64,000 nt of DNA from Confluentibacter flavum. Lineage in GTDB: Bacteria > Bacteroidota > Bacteroidia > Flavobacteriales > Flavobacteriaceae. Shown here piece after piece: positions 25,334-34,300 of the stretch; positions within the stretch are counted from its first letter, which is position 1; each line of letters begins with the position of its first letter. The position numbers and the translations under genes were made by a program. Under the pieces are notes generated by a model. That model was not told the DNA's origin. It was given only the letters and a program-made list of their open reading frames with translations, and ran no database searches. Where the stretch lies: assembly GCF_002843175.1 (NCBI RefSeq), contig NZ_PJEO01000017.1:1-64000 (forward strand). Direction: 5' to 3'.

Positions 25334-25355
25334 CCCTCTCTCCGAAGGAAAGAGG
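25334..25355. repeat. Dispersed palindrome CCCTCT...AGAGG after the bacilliredoxin gene
   Basis: CCTCTCTCC, GAA, GGAAAGAGG (25335-25355): a near-perfect hairpin with a GAA loop and one mismatch. It is preceded by CACCTAA. I recall this CCCTCTCCGAAGGAGAGGG type as a common flavobacterial dispersed repeat; one copy is seen here. Confidence 0.55.
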
Positions 25356-25380
25356 CTAAAATTTTTAAAACATAAATGTA

Positions 25381-25410
25381 AGAACCACGATAAAATTGTG
25401 GTTCTTTTTG
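25381..25410 (+). terminator. Terminator of the bacilliredoxin gene
   Basis: AGAACCACGAT (25381-25391) pairs with ATTGTGGTTCT (25395-25405) with one G-T pair, then T5. Confidence 0.88.
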
Positions 25411-25464
25411 TTTTATAACGCAACCTTTTTAAAGAATGGGCATCATTAGTATAAATCCTTAACC

Positions 25465-25854
25465 ATGAAAAACACCTTTTTTGCCCTGTTACTAATTTGC
25501 CTCATTTTTACGGCTTTTAAATGTGATGAGGATAGTTCTTTACTGATTGAAGAAGATAAAAAAGAATTGGCTGCTTTAAAGCAGACTATTGAAGACCTTG
25601 CCAGTTCTTCGGTTTGTAATGAAAACACCGAATGCAAGTATATTGCCTTTGGAAGCAAAGCTTGCGGTGGCCCTAAGAGCTATTTGCTATATTCCACGTC
25701 TATCGATGTTGAAAACCTCGAGATGTTAGTTGAAGAATACAATCAAAAGGAAACCGATTTTAATACAAAGCATGGTATAATTTCAGATTGTGCTCTTGTA
25801 ATGCCTCCTACTGGACTGAGTTGTGAAAATAACACCTGTATTCCTATTTATTAA
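25465..25854 (+). CDS. Cysteine-rich lipoprotein of unknown function
   Basis: A 129-residue lipoprotein (lipobox TAFKC). After a charged coiled-coil-like segment (about 24-46) it has seven further cysteines (SVCNENTECKYIAFGSKACGG, SDC, LSCENNTCIP), consistent with disulfides in the periplasm or at the surface. Proteins with the pattern CKYIAFGSKACGGP are known as uncharacterised lipoproteins in Bacteroidota and Proteobacteria; no function is assigned. It stands 28 bp upstream of the acyltransferase gene. Confidence 0.8.
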   Translation: MKNTFFALLLICLIFTAFKCDEDSSLLIEEDKKELAALKQTIEDLASSSVCNENTECKYIAFGSKACGGPKSYLLYSTSIDVENLEMLVEEYNQKETDFNTKHGIISDCALVMPPTGLSCENNTCIPIY

Positions 25855-25881
25855 AACTTAGTTTTTACTTATTTTTGGGGC

Positions 25882-26622
25882 ATGCAAAAATTATTGTCAT
25901 ACCCCATATCCGTTATTTATTACCTGTTTTTCTTTTTAACACTGGTAATATTCCACCCCATACAATGGGTTTGCTTTAATGTTTTTGGTTATCAAGCACA
26001 TAAAAAAAGTGTTGATGCTTTGCAATTTTGTTTAATGCGTTGTGCCAATATTTTAGGAACACGCTTTACATTTACCAATCCACATCAAATTGATACCAAC
26101 CAACCGCTAATAATTGTAGCAAACCATCAAAGTTTACATGACATATATCCTATAACATGGTATATGCGGAAACACCATCCTAAATTCATTAGTAAAATAG
26201 AACTCGGAAAAGGCATTCCTAGTGTCTCTTACAATTTGCGTCATGGAGGCGCTGCTTTAATTGATAGAAAAAATCCCCGTCAGGCGTTGCCAGCTCTTAT
26301 GAATTTTGGAGACTACATTGAAACTAATAAACGTGCTGCTGTTATTTTTCCCGAAGGTACCAGAAGTAAAAATGGCGAACCAAAACCTTTTCAAACTAGA
26401 GGATTGGAAGTTTTATTTAAGAAAGTGCCATCTGCTTTAATTGTACCAATTTCGATAAATAATTCATGGAAAATGTTAAAATATGGTAAATTCCCTCTAG
26501 GATTAGGCACACATATTACATTTACCGTACATAAGCCTATAAAATTGTCTACCTTTGTATTAGATAAAGAAATGCTTATTAACAACATAGAAACCACCAT
26601 AAAAGAACATATTCACCCTTAA
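25882..26622 (+). CDS. plsC: 1-acyl-sn-glycerol-3-phosphate acyltransferase (PlsC family)
   Basis: A 246-residue membrane-bound acyltransferase that makes phosphatidic acid in phospholipid synthesis. It has a hydrophobic N-terminus (about 8-30), motif I NHQSLHD (H82, D87), motif III FPEGTRS (E158) and the later PISINNSW. It lies 9 bp upstream of an acyl-ACP desaturase gene, so the two are probably co-transcribed, which links membrane-lipid assembly with unsaturation. Confidence 0.93.
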   Translation: MQKLLSYPISVIYYLFFFLTLVIFHPIQWVCFNVFGYQAHKKSVDALQFCLMRCANILGTRFTFTNPHQIDTNQPLIIVANHQSLHDIYPITWYMRKHHPKFISKIELGKGIPSVSYNLRHGGAALIDRKNPRQALPALMNFGDYIETNKRAAVIFPEGTRSKNGEPKPFQTRGLEVLFKKVPSALIVPISINNSWKMLKYGKFPLGLGTHITFTVHKPIKLSTFVLDKEMLINNIETTIKEHIHP

Positions 26623-26631
26623 AATATAGTT

Positions 26632-27636
26632 ATGTCGTTGAAAAATGTGAGATTTGAAGTCATGAAATTTTTGGAAAAAGATGTCGATTCTCTAATAGAA
26701 AAATATCTTATTCCTATTGATAGTATTTGGCAACCAACAGATTTTTTGCCAAATTCAGAAGCCGATGACCAAACCTTTTTTGAAGAAGTTAGAGAGATTA
26801 GAGAATTATCAAAAGAATTGCCATACGATTTTTGGGTGGTTCTTGTGGGCGACATGATTACAGAAGAAGCTTTGCCAACCTATGAATCTTGGCTTATGGA
26901 TGTTGAAGGTGTCGACCAAGTAACCGAAGGCGGAAACGGCTGGGCTAAATGGGTAAAACAGTGGACTGCCGAAGAAAATCGACATGGTGATGTACTAAAT
27001 AAGTATCTGTATTTATCTGGTCGCGTTAATATGAAGGAAATTGAAAAAACCACGCAACATCTTATTGCGGATGGTTTTGATATTGGCACCGATAGAGACC
27101 CATACAAAAACTTTGTTTATACTAGTTTTCAAGAGCTGGCGACCTATGTTTCACATAATAGGGTTGCAAAAATTGCCAGTAAAAGCGGAAATAAACAACT
27201 AGGGAAAATGTGTAAAATCATATCTGGAGATGAAATGAGACACCATCATGCTTATTCGGAGTTTGTTGAACGTATTTTTAAGGTAGACCCAAGCCAAATG
27301 ATGATGGCGTTTCAATACATGATGAAACAAAAAATAACCATGCCTGCGCATTTTTTAAGAGAGTCTGGCGATAAAATAAGCACCGCTTTTGAAGAGTTTT
27401 CAAATACGGCACAACGAATAGGTGTTTATACATCTAAGGATTATGTGGATATTTTACAAAGACTGATTGAACGTTGGGAAATCGACAAAGTAACTGGTCT
27501 TGATGATGACGCCGAAAAAGCTCGGGATTATTTAATGAAATTACCAGAGAGAATGATACGATTGGCTGATAGAATCAAAATACCCCAAAACTCATATCAG
27601 TTTAAGTGGGTTGAACCCGCATCTTTAAAATCATAA
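26632..27636 (+). CDS. desA: Acyl-ACP desaturase (ferritin-like di-iron)
   Basis: A 334-residue soluble desaturase of the plant stearoyl-ACP type. It introduces a double bond (probably delta-9) into acyl-ACP. The di-iron ligands are visible: E in GDMITEEALPTYE, EENRH in TAEENRHGDVLN, E in SFQELATYVSH and DEMRHH in SGDEMRHHHAYSE. Length matches bacterial FAB2/DesA. It forms a likely operon with the acyltransferase before it. This gives the cell unsaturated fatty acids aerobically. Confidence 0.94.
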   Translation: MSLKNVRFEVMKFLEKDVDSLIEKYLIPIDSIWQPTDFLPNSEADDQTFFEEVREIRELSKELPYDFWVVLVGDMITEEALPTYESWLMDVEGVDQVTEGGNGWAKWVKQWTAEENRHGDVLNKYLYLSGRVNMKEIEKTTQHLIADGFDIGTDRDPYKNFVYTSFQELATYVSHNRVAKIASKSGNKQLGKMCKIISGDEMRHHHAYSEFVERIFKVDPSQMMMAFQYMMKQKITMPAHFLRESGDKISTAFEEFSNTAQRIGVYTSKDYVDILQRLIERWEIDKVTGLDDDAEKARDYLMKLPERMIRLADRIKIPQNSYQFKWVEPASLKS

Positions 27637-27654
27637 TGACTCCCAAATAAAATT

Positions 27655-27690
27655 AATTCCTTTCCAAACCGAAAGGAATTTTTATTTTTA
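27655..27690 (+). terminator. Terminator of the acyltransferase-desaturase operon
   Basis: AATTCCTTTC (27655-27664) pairs perfectly with GAAAGGAATT (27671-27680), then a T-rich run, only 4 bp before the next start codon. Confidence 0.88.
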
Positions 27691-27694
27691 TACC

Positions 27695-28339
27695 ATGACT
27701 GAAGAGGAACAAATTAATAAAACCATGGTTTTTGTAAAAGAAACCCTTGTAAATGCTGAAGGCGGACATGATTGGTTTCACACCATAAGGGTGTATAATA
27801 ATTCCTTACTCATCGCAAAGGGTGAAAAAACAGATGTTTTTGTGGTTTCGCTAGGCGCTTTACTGCATGATATAGCCGATAGTAAATTTCATAATGGAGA
27901 CGAAACCATAGGCCCCAAAATGGCACGAGCGTTTTTATTCAAAATCAACGTAGATTCTGTTATTATCGAGCATGTTATAAAAATTATCGAAAACATATCG
28001 TTCAAAGGTGGTAATGAGGCGCAAAAATTCAGTTCGCCCGAATTACAAGTGGTTCAAGATGCCGATAGATTAGATGCTATGGGAGCTATTGGTATTGCAC
28101 GTTGTTTTAATTATGGCGGATTTAAAAACAGGCCACTTTACGATCCAGATATTAAGCCAAACCTTAATATGACTAAAGCGGAATATAAAGCATCGTCTTC
28201 GCCTACAATCAATCATTTTTACGAAAAATTATTACTTCTTAAAGATAAGATGAATACAAAAACGGGACGTACCATCGCTTTGGAACGCCATAATTATATG
28301 TTACGTTTTTTAGACCAATTTTATAAGGAATGGCATTAA
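27695..28339 (+). CDS. HD domain phosphohydrolase
   Basis: A 214-residue HD-superfamily protein (YedJ-like). Metal ligands: H25 and H29 (GGHDWFHTIRV), HD at 58-59 (GALLHDIADSKF) and a later D (VVQDADRLDAMGAIG). Such enzymes hydrolyse phosphate esters or nucleotides; the substrate cannot be told from sequence. A terminator lies just upstream, so how it is transcribed is unclear. A promoter in the preceding coding sequence is possible. Confidence 0.9.
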   Translation: MTEEEQINKTMVFVKETLVNAEGGHDWFHTIRVYNNSLLIAKGEKTDVFVVSLGALLHDIADSKFHNGDETIGPKMARAFLFKINVDSVIIEHVIKIIENISFKGGNEAQKFSSPELQVVQDADRLDAMGAIGIARCFNYGGFKNRPLYDPDIKPNLNMTKAEYKASSSPTINHFYEKLLLLKDKMNTKTGRTIALERHNYMLRFLDQFYKEWH

Positions 28340-28509
28340 TTATTCTTTCTTTCTTAGCTACACCATTAAACCATTTTGTCACGTTTGGTTGTATGAAAAA
28401 TCCAAATAAGTTATCTCATCAACTAAAAGTGTTTTTTATCGTCAAACAGATGATATAATCATTTCTTTAGATTAATTTTCGCCTGCAAAAAACTCAAAAT
28501 CTATTTATA

Positions 28510-29796
28510 ATGTCATATAGCTTAACCTCTAACAATAAAATCCTCTTTTTTATTTTTGTAACCATATTTTCCTTTTCTGTATACGGACAGTCTATAACCA
28601 TTACCGCCCCTAATGGGAGTGAATATTGGCAGGTTGGAAAAACACCATCAATTACTTGGGAAAGTAGTGGTTTATCAACGGATGTAATTTTAGAGTACTC
28701 TATAGATAATGGCAATAATTGGCTTCCTATTGCAACTGTTTTAAATACTAGCAATAGTTATGAATGGACAATCCCAAATACAGCCTCTTTGCAATCTTTG
28801 GTTCGTGCAACATCTAATACAACTCAAGATAGAAGTAATAACGTATTTGAAATCTCTGAAGACGCTTCTTCCTGCAATATTGTTGTTTTAGGGTCTTCTA
28901 CATCATTTGGTATAGGTGCGACTCCAATAGAAAATTCTTGGGTAAATCGATACTATTCTGCCATTTTTCAAAAAAACACGAAACTGAATATTATTAATTT
29001 GAGTGCTCAAGGATATACTACGTACCACATACTCCCAACAGGAACAGTGCTCCCTGATGGAGTAAGTGTAACCATTGATGAAGATAGAAACATAACCAAA
29101 GCATTATCTCATGACCCTGTAGCCATTATAATTAATATGCCCTCTAATGATACAGCTGAAGGCTATTCAATTAGTGCTCAATTAGAAAATTATGCAACAT
29201 TGAATACTGCTGCATCCAATAATTCCACTCCTTTATGGATAACTACAACACAGCCCCGAAATTTTTCATCTACTTCTGATATTCAAACCCAAATAGATGT
29301 AAAAAATGAAATACTTTCAATCTATTTAGACAAGTCTATAAATTTTTGGGATGGTATAGCCGATGTGGATGGAAAAATTCTAAGTAATTTGGATGATGGT
29401 GATGGTATTCACCTGAATAATGATGGCCATGAGATTTTATTTAATAAAGTGCTAAATAAAAATATTGCTGAGACTACTTGTTTGAGCGGATCTTTGGGCA
29501 TTGAAGAGATAACAGCTAATTATGTTAATGATTTAAAAATTCATCCAAATCCCGCTAAAGATCATGTTAACATTGACTTTACTTCTGAATTTTCAGGAGA
29601 ATTAAATATTGAACTTTATGATATTTTAGGCAGGAAATTATTGGAAAACAATACCAATTTTAGCGTGGGTATTAATTCGGTACCTGTTTTACTAAATCAA
29701 AGTAATTCACCTAGTTCTAAATTTATATTTGGAACATTAACATTTACAACAGACAATAAAATAGTTAAAACAAGCGTAAAACTTGTACTTAATTAA
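28510..29796 (+). CDS. SGNH/GDSL hydrolase exported by the type IX system
   Basis: A 428-residue secreted protein with a signal peptide (about 1-26, ending VYGQS). It has an Ig-like module of the Ser-Thr-rich GPI-anchored type (about 28-115, NGSEYWQVGKTPSITWES) and an SGNH hydrolase domain (about 120-325: VLGSSTSFGIG, INMPSND, and DGIHLNNDGHE with the catalytic DxxH). A C-terminal Por sorting domain follows (about 340-428, LKIHPNPAKDHVNIDF). The enzyme is an esterase or lipase-like hydrolase of carbohydrate or lipid esters. The sorting domain shows it is exported by T9SS. Confidence 0.93.
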   Translation: MSYSLTSNNKILFFIFVTIFSFSVYGQSITITAPNGSEYWQVGKTPSITWESSGLSTDVILEYSIDNGNNWLPIATVLNTSNSYEWTIPNTASLQSLVRATSNTTQDRSNNVFEISEDASSCNIVVLGSSTSFGIGATPIENSWVNRYYSAIFQKNTKLNIINLSAQGYTTYHILPTGTVLPDGVSVTIDEDRNITKALSHDPVAIIINMPSNDTAEGYSISAQLENYATLNTAASNNSTPLWITTTQPRNFSSTSDIQTQIDVKNEILSIYLDKSINFWDGIADVDGKILSNLDDGDGIHLNNDGHEILFNKVLNKNIAETTCLSGSLGIEEITANYVNDLKIHPNPAKDHVNIDFTSEFSGELNIELYDILGRKLLENNTNFSVGINSVPVLLNQSNSPSSKFIFGTLTFTTDNKIVKTSVKLVLN

Positions 29797-29797
29797 A

Positions 29798-30670
29798 CTA
29801 TTGAATGATTAGTTTAATTTCTTTCCTGTAATGCGATGCGCTTTTACCAGTTATATCATTAAACGTTTTATTAAAATGGGAAAAATTATTAAATCCACAT
29901 TCAAAACAGATATCTGTAATACTCATTTGGCTTTCAATAAGTAGTTTTGTAGCATGCACTACTCTATACTCATTTACTAATTGTGTAAATGTTTTTCCTG
30001 TTGCCTTTTTAAAGTATCTACAAAATGCTGGTACCGTCATACTAACCTTATCGGCTATTTCATCTAAACTAATGTGGTTTTGGAAATTTGTATTAACGTA
30101 TTTAAAAATAATATCGATTTTGCCGCTGTCTTGGGCTTCTGTTTCAAAAGCAAACCCGTCAGCGTTTAATAATGTATAATCGTCCGTAAAGGCCAGGTAG
30201 TTTAAAATCTCTAAAAATTTTATGACTCTTTCTAAGCCTGTATACTCCATTAAATTTTCAATTTTGCTACCAATAACTGCCTTAGTTTCCATTTTAAAGC
30301 GAATACCTTGTTTGGCCCTATGAAATAATGACGCAATACCAGCCGTTTCTGGAACATTCAGAAAGTCGTCACCTAAAAAGTTAGATTTAAACTGAACCGT
30401 TGTTTCTGTTCCGTTTGCTGTTAACCTATCGGTAAATCCATTATGCGGTAAATTGGATCCAATAAGTATTAATTGGCTATTATTAAAATACGATAAATGA
30501 TTTCCAATATGAGTTTTACCTTGTCCTTTATTTATATATACAAGTTCTAGTTCTGGATGAAAATGCCAATAAGCCCCATTCTTATCCACAGTATCTATAT
30601 GTTGCTTTACTAATATAGAACTTCCGAAACTTGGGGTGAGTTTCCTAAAAGTAGGTTTTTTATTAATCAT
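29798..30670 (-). CDS. AraC family transcriptional regulator
   Basis: A 290-residue regulator with an N-terminal cupin-like sensing domain (about 20-140; YWHFHPELELVYINKGQGKTH) and two C-terminal HTH motifs (about 190-285; ISLDEIADKVSMTVPAFCRYFKK and ITDICFECGFNNFSHFNKTF). This layout is typical of sugar-sensing AraC proteins. It is divergent from the tandem array of small secreted proteins, with about 170 bp between it and the first promoter, so control of that array is plausible. Its own terminator is shared with the T9SS hydrolase end. Confidence 0.93.
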   Translation of the reverse strand: MINKKPTFRKLTPSFGSSILVKQHIDTVDKNGAYWHFHPELELVYINKGQGKTHIGNHLSYFNNSQLILIGSNLPHNGFTDRLTANGTETTVQFKSNFLGDDFLNVPETAGIASLFHRAKQGIRFKMETKAVIGSKIENLMEYTGLERVIKFLEILNYLAFTDDYTLLNADGFAFETEAQDSGKIDIIFKYVNTNFQNHISLDEIADKVSMTVPAFCRYFKKATGKTFTQLVNEYRVVHATKLLIESQMSITDICFECGFNNFSHFNKTFNDITGKSASHYRKEIKLIIQ

Positions 30671-30777
30671 AACACAATTTATTCTACAACAAAATTACAA
30701 TATATTAAACGATAAATATATATAGATTTGTCTCAATTGTATGTTATTTTAACTTAACATTGAATTAACACTACATT

Positions 30778-30846
30778 AACAGTTAATATAACACATAAAG
30801 TGGTCAAATTAGATGTTTTGCAACCTTGTCATTTTCTATAAATTTG
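30778..30846 (+). promoter_or_regulatory. Promoter of array unit 0 (decayed)
   Basis: TTTTG (30816-30820), 18 bp, TAAATTTG (30839-30846): a full Bacteroidetes promoter. The sequence from 30778 (ACAGTTAATATAACACATAA) matches the equivalent region in units 1 and 2. Confidence 0.7.
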
Positions 30847-30925
30847 TAGTGTAAATGTGGGATAAAATTAATTACAACCTTAATATCAAAAAAAAGGTTT
30901 CATCTTAAGAGAATGGTTTTATTCA

Positions 30926-31070
30926 ATGTTTCAAAGTACTAATGAAATTTCTGCTTCAACTAGAAAGATAGTTATAGAAAAAACATTAGGAATAGAATTA
31001 GATAAAAAAAATTACAATATAAATTTCAACTCCGAATAAAAAGGAGTTCACAAAATTCATTAATAATTAG
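30926..31070 (+). pseudogene. Decayed unit 0 of the tandem array
   Basis: A short frame (30926-31039, 37 codons) ends in NYNINFNSE. A one-base shift further on, the frame reads KKEFTKFINN and stops at 31068-31070. The paralogs end with DYKIVFTTNGREFTKFINN, so this is the frameshifted, truncated end of a related gene. The following terminator is nearly identical to those of the other units. It may be noncoding. Confidence 0.7.
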
Positions 31071-31098
31071 TTTAATGTCTTATTTAGTTTAGTTGGTT

Positions 31099-31128
31099 AA
31101 AGTGAGCTGTGGTGGCTCACTTTTTTTT
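31099..31128 (+). terminator. Terminator of array unit 0
   Basis: AAAGTGAGC, loop TGTGGTG, GCTCACTTT plus T run. The same terminator follows all three units. Confidence 0.85.
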
Positions 31129-31293
31129 ATGCTTATTTCTATCGAATTTTATTCAATATCAACACAAAAAATCCAATCACTTAAATCTTCTTTGGTAGTA
31201 CATTATTTTCAATTTGTAATTCATTTCATATAATACAGCCAATTAACAAGCATCTATGCTAAATTGATTTAACATAAATATAATAATTAAATA

Positions 31294-31361
31294 ACAGATA
31301 AAATAGCACATAAATAAGTAAAAATCAATGTTTTACAAATTAAACAACCTGTATACCTTTG
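31294..31361 (+). promoter_or_regulatory. Promoter of array unit 1
   Basis: A conserved block (31294-31334) ends in TTTT (31331-31334), then 19 bp and TACCTTTG (31354-31361). The block is almost identical to 32459-32500 in unit 2, and may be a binding site for the divergent AraC regulator. Confidence 0.65.
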
Positions 31362-31389
31362 TAGTGTTGAACGTTAAAAATACCAAATC

Positions 31390-31998
31390 ATGAAAAAAGT
31401 AATTAAAAACACAAAAAAAGGAATCTTAATGGTAGCTATGCTTGCTGCCTCGTTAAGTTTCGCAAACGAAGGAACACCATTTTTTACAATTAAAAATGAA
31501 TCCGAAAGAACCTCACTTACTTTAGCACTTGTAAAGGAAGGAAACCTATTGTCTATTAAAGACTATAATGGTATGATACTATATAAAGAAGTTATACAAA
31601 AAACAGGGACCTATACTAAAGGCTTCGATTTAACCGCTTTACCAAATGGAAAGTACATTTTCGAACTTGATAGTGATATAGAAATAAAAACAATCCCGTT
31701 TACAGTTGAGACTAATACAGTAGTTTTTGAAAAGGATATGGAGAAATCCATTTTCAAACCAGTAACTAGGGTTAAAGGCAATATAGTGTTTGTATCCCAA
31801 CTTACTTTAAACAATAAACCCTTAAAGATTGACATTTATTTTGAAGGATCTAATAATTCTGAGCTTGTGCTAACAGAAACTATTAAAGACACAAAATGTA
31901 TTGAAAGGATTTATAAGTTAACCGGTTTAAAAAATGGAAACTACACCATGGTATTCAATACTGAAGGTAGAGAGTTTATAAAACACATTAATAATTAG
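31390..31998 (+). CDS. Secreted array protein, unit 1
   Basis: A 202-residue exported protein with a signal peptide (about 1-25). The mature part is predicted to be mostly beta: motifs KGFDLTALPNGKYIFELD, IKTIPFTVETNTVVFEKD and VLTETIKDTK. I recognise no family. It is a paralog of unit 2 (32555-33166). The first 97 bases of the gene are identical in both copies, the core has diverged and the end is similar again. Function unknown; beta-sandwich surface or periplasmic protein is a guess. Confidence 0.85.
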   Translation: MKKVIKNTKKGILMVAMLAASLSFANEGTPFFTIKNESERTSLTLALVKEGNLLSIKDYNGMILYKEVIQKTGTYTKGFDLTALPNGKYIFELDSDIEIKTIPFTVETNTVVFEKDMEKSIFKPVTRVKGNIVFVSQLTLNNKPLKIDIYFEGSNNSELVLTETIKDTKCIERIYKLTGLKNGNYTMVFNTEGREFIKHINN

Positions 31999-32025
31999 TT
32001 TAAAATCTTATTTAGTTTAGTTGAT

Positions 32026-32056
32026 AAAAGTGAGCTGTGGTGGCTCACTTTTTTTT
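32026..32056 (+). terminator. Terminator of array unit 1
   Basis: AAAAGTGAGC (32026-32035), loop, GCTCACTTTT (32043-32052), T run. Same as units 0 and 2. Confidence 0.88.
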
Positions 32057-32458
32057 GGTTCATATTCTTACTATAATATATAGTATTCAAAATAGTATCA
32101 GATAGTCCACAATCATATTATGTTATTTATTCATCCTAACGCTTTAATATAAGGTTTCGATTGCACACAACCCGACAGCGTATTTTGATACATTTAATAT
32201 ATTACGGAAAATCAAAACATCAAGATACTTTTTAATCCTGTTTCTCCATCAAGCAATGAGAACTGGTTTTCTTCTAAAAAATGATTTCTTTCCTTATCCT
32301 TACACTTTGCTTTTTCATATTTATTACTCTAAAGCAAAACGCTTAGTCGTTTCCTATTATATTATAATTTTTAAATCGTTGTGGTTTCTTTCATGTCATA
32401 TAGCCAATTAACACGCTTCTATGCTAAATTAACTTTACATAAACTTAATGTAATAATA

Positions 32459-32526
32459 ACAGATAAAATAGCACATAAATATGTAAAAATCAATGTTTTG
32501 TAGACTTCTAATACCACATACCTTTG
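32459..32526 (+). promoter_or_regulatory. Promoter of array unit 2
   Basis: TTTTG (32496-32500), 18 bp, TACCTTTG (32519-32526). Upstream, ACAGATAAAATAGCACATAA starting at 32459 repeats the block before unit 1. Confidence 0.7.
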
Positions 32527-32554
32527 TGGTGTTGAACGTTAAAAAATCCAAATC

Positions 32555-33166
32555 ATGAAAAAAGTAATTAAAAACACAAAAAAAGGAATCTTAATGGTAG
32601 CTATGCTTGCTGCCTCGTTAAGTTTCGCAAACGAAGGAACACCATTTTTTAGACTTGCAAGCAATGCTAAAAAAACATCTCTTACATTAGATTATGTTAA
32701 AGAAGGAAACACGTTATATATAAAAGATAGCTACGGTGTTAAATTATATGAAGAACTTATTAAAAGTAATGGCCATTATGTTAAAGGATTTGATTTAACT
32801 GCTTTACCAGATGGCGCATATCATTTTGAACTTGATGCTGAAGTACAAATAAAAGTGATTCCTTTTACTGTTGAGTCTAACACCATTAAGTTTGATACTG
32901 AAATGGCAAAAACAATTTTTAAACCAACAGTGAGAATTAAAGATGATTTAGTATTTGTTTCTAAACTTGCTCTTAATAATGAACCTTTAAAAATTGAAGT
33001 TTATTATGAAAAATTAAATAGTTCTGAGCTTGTTTTAACAGAAACTATTAAAGACACTAAAAACATTCAAAGAGTTTATAAATTAACAGATGATTTAAAA
33101 AGTGGTGACTATAAAATAGTATTCACTACCAATGGTAGAGAATTTACAAAATTCATTAATAATTAG
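32555..33166 (+). CDS. Secreted array protein, unit 2
   Basis: A 203-residue exported paralog of unit 1. Both start with the same signal peptide region, MKKVIKNTKKGILMVAMLAA then SLSFANEGTPFF, encoded by identical bases. The mature cores differ (KGFDLTALPDGAYHFELD, IKVIPFTVESNTIKFDTE) and the tail VLTETIKDTKNIQRVYKLT is again similar. It has its own promoter and terminator, so each unit is an independent transcript. Function unknown. Confidence 0.85.
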   Translation: MKKVIKNTKKGILMVAMLAASLSFANEGTPFFRLASNAKKTSLTLDYVKEGNTLYIKDSYGVKLYEELIKSNGHYVKGFDLTALPDGAYHFELDAEVQIKVIPFTVESNTIKFDTEMAKTIFKPTVRIKDDLVFVSKLALNNEPLKIEVYYEKLNSSELVLTETIKDTKNIQRVYKLTDDLKSGDYKIVFTTNGREFTKFINN

Positions 33167-33193
33167 TTTAATGTCTTATTTAGTTTAGTTGGT

Positions 33194-33224
33194 AAAAGTG
33201 AGCTGTGGTGGCTCACTTTTTTTT
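33194..33224 (+). terminator. Terminator of array unit 2
   Basis: AAAAGTGAGC (33194-33203), loop TGTGGTG, GCTCACTTTT (33211-33220), T run; 3 bp before the end of the convergent radical SAM gene. Confidence 0.88.
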
Positions 33225-33226
33225 GT

Positions 33227-34300
33227 TTAAAACAATTTCAATTGCCCTTCTTTAAACTGTTCATGCAAATCTAAATTCAGTTTAGGCATTACCTTTCCTT
33301 TAAAATATTTGTGCCTTGCCATTTTCACCAAGTTGTTAATTTGCTCTGCTATTTTTCCCTCGCCATGCATTCTTGTGCCGTAACGGCTGTCGTTTAAATT
33401 ACCGCCATGGCAACTTTCAATTTGATGCAATACTTTATCTGCCCGATCGGGCATGGTTTTTTTTATCCAATCAGAAAATATTTCGCCTATCGCGCCATTA
33501 AGCCTCACAATGGTATGGGCAATGGATAACGCCCCATGTTCTGATACTACTTTTGCCAACGGTAAAATCTCATGACTATTAATAGACGGGATTATAGGCG
33601 CTAACATCACATTTACCGGAATGCCATTTTCGCTAAGCATTTTAACGGTTTCCAATCTTTTTTTAATCGTAGTCGTTCTAGGTTCTAAAATACGCCTAAT
33701 ATCTTCAGATAATGACGTTATGGACATATTTACGCCTATTAAATTATCTTTTGCTAAGGCTTTCAACAAGTCCAAATCCCGTAAAATCAAGGCATTCTTC
33801 GTGATAATGGACACAGGATGCTTATATTTTAAAAAAACCTCTAAACATTGGCGCGTAATTTCAAATGTGTTTTCTGCTGGTTGGTAACAATCGGTATTTC
33901 CAGACATCACGATGGGGTGTGCTTTCCAAGTTTTCTTTTTTAAAAGTGTTTCTAAAAGCTTAGGCGCGTCTTTCTTTATTAAAATACGTCGCTCAAAATC
34001 CAAACCAGCGCTATATCCCCAATACTCATGGCTATTGCGTGCATAACAATAAATACAGCCATGCTCGCAGCCTTGGTACGGATTCATGGAGTATGCCATA
34101 CCAATATCTGGGCTTTCCACTTTATTAACGATGGTTTTAGGGAACACCTCTAAATACAATGTTTTGTTTTTGTCGCTTTCCTCACCGTCTTTATGGCAAA
34201 ATTCAAGAAAATCATCACGCATTTCGTAACTTAATTCAAAGAAACGATTAGGCACATTCAGTTGCGCTCCACGCCCTTTTATGGTAGATTTGGGATTCAT
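33227..34300 (-). CDS. PA0069 family radical SAM protein
   Basis: A 357-residue radical SAM enzyme. The cluster motif is CEHGCIYCYARNSHEYWG (CxxxCxxC), preceded by MAYSMNPYQG. Later parts include MSGNTDCYQPAE and EPRTTTIKKRLETVK. The family is related to spore photoproduct lyase and is widely conserved, but its substrate is not established. It is divergent from a lipoprotein/barrel pair and convergent with the secreted-protein array. Confidence 0.92.
   Translation of the reverse strand: MNPKSTIKGRGAQLNVPNRFFELSYEMRDDFLEFCHKDGEESDKNKTLYLEVFPKTIVNKVESPDIGMAYSMNPYQGCEHGCIYCYARNSHEYWGYSAGLDFERRILIKKDAPKLLETLLKKKTWKAHPIVMSGNTDCYQPAENTFEITRQCLEVFLKYKHPVSIITKNALILRDLDLLKALAKDNLIGVNMSITSLSEDIRRILEPRTTTIKKRLETVKMLSENGIPVNVMLAPIIPSINSHEILPLAKVVSEHGALSIAHTIVRLNGAIGEIFSDWIKKTMPDRADKVLHQIESCHGGNLNDSRYGTRMHGEGKIAEQINNLVKMARHKYFKGKVMPKLNLDLHEQFKEGQLKLF

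Larger units (their letters stand above)
31999..32554. other. Intergenic region between array units 1 and 2
   Basis: The terminator of unit 1 (32026-32056) and the promoter block of unit 2 (32401-32526) are clear. Bases 32060-32390 hold no convincing gene; they are AT-rich with many stop codons in all frames. Confidence 0.7.

Noticed and set aside
33440-33465. CCCGATCGGG palindrome in the radical SAM gene
   Set aside because: Short, in an ordinary coding stretch (MPDRADK), with no second copy seen.
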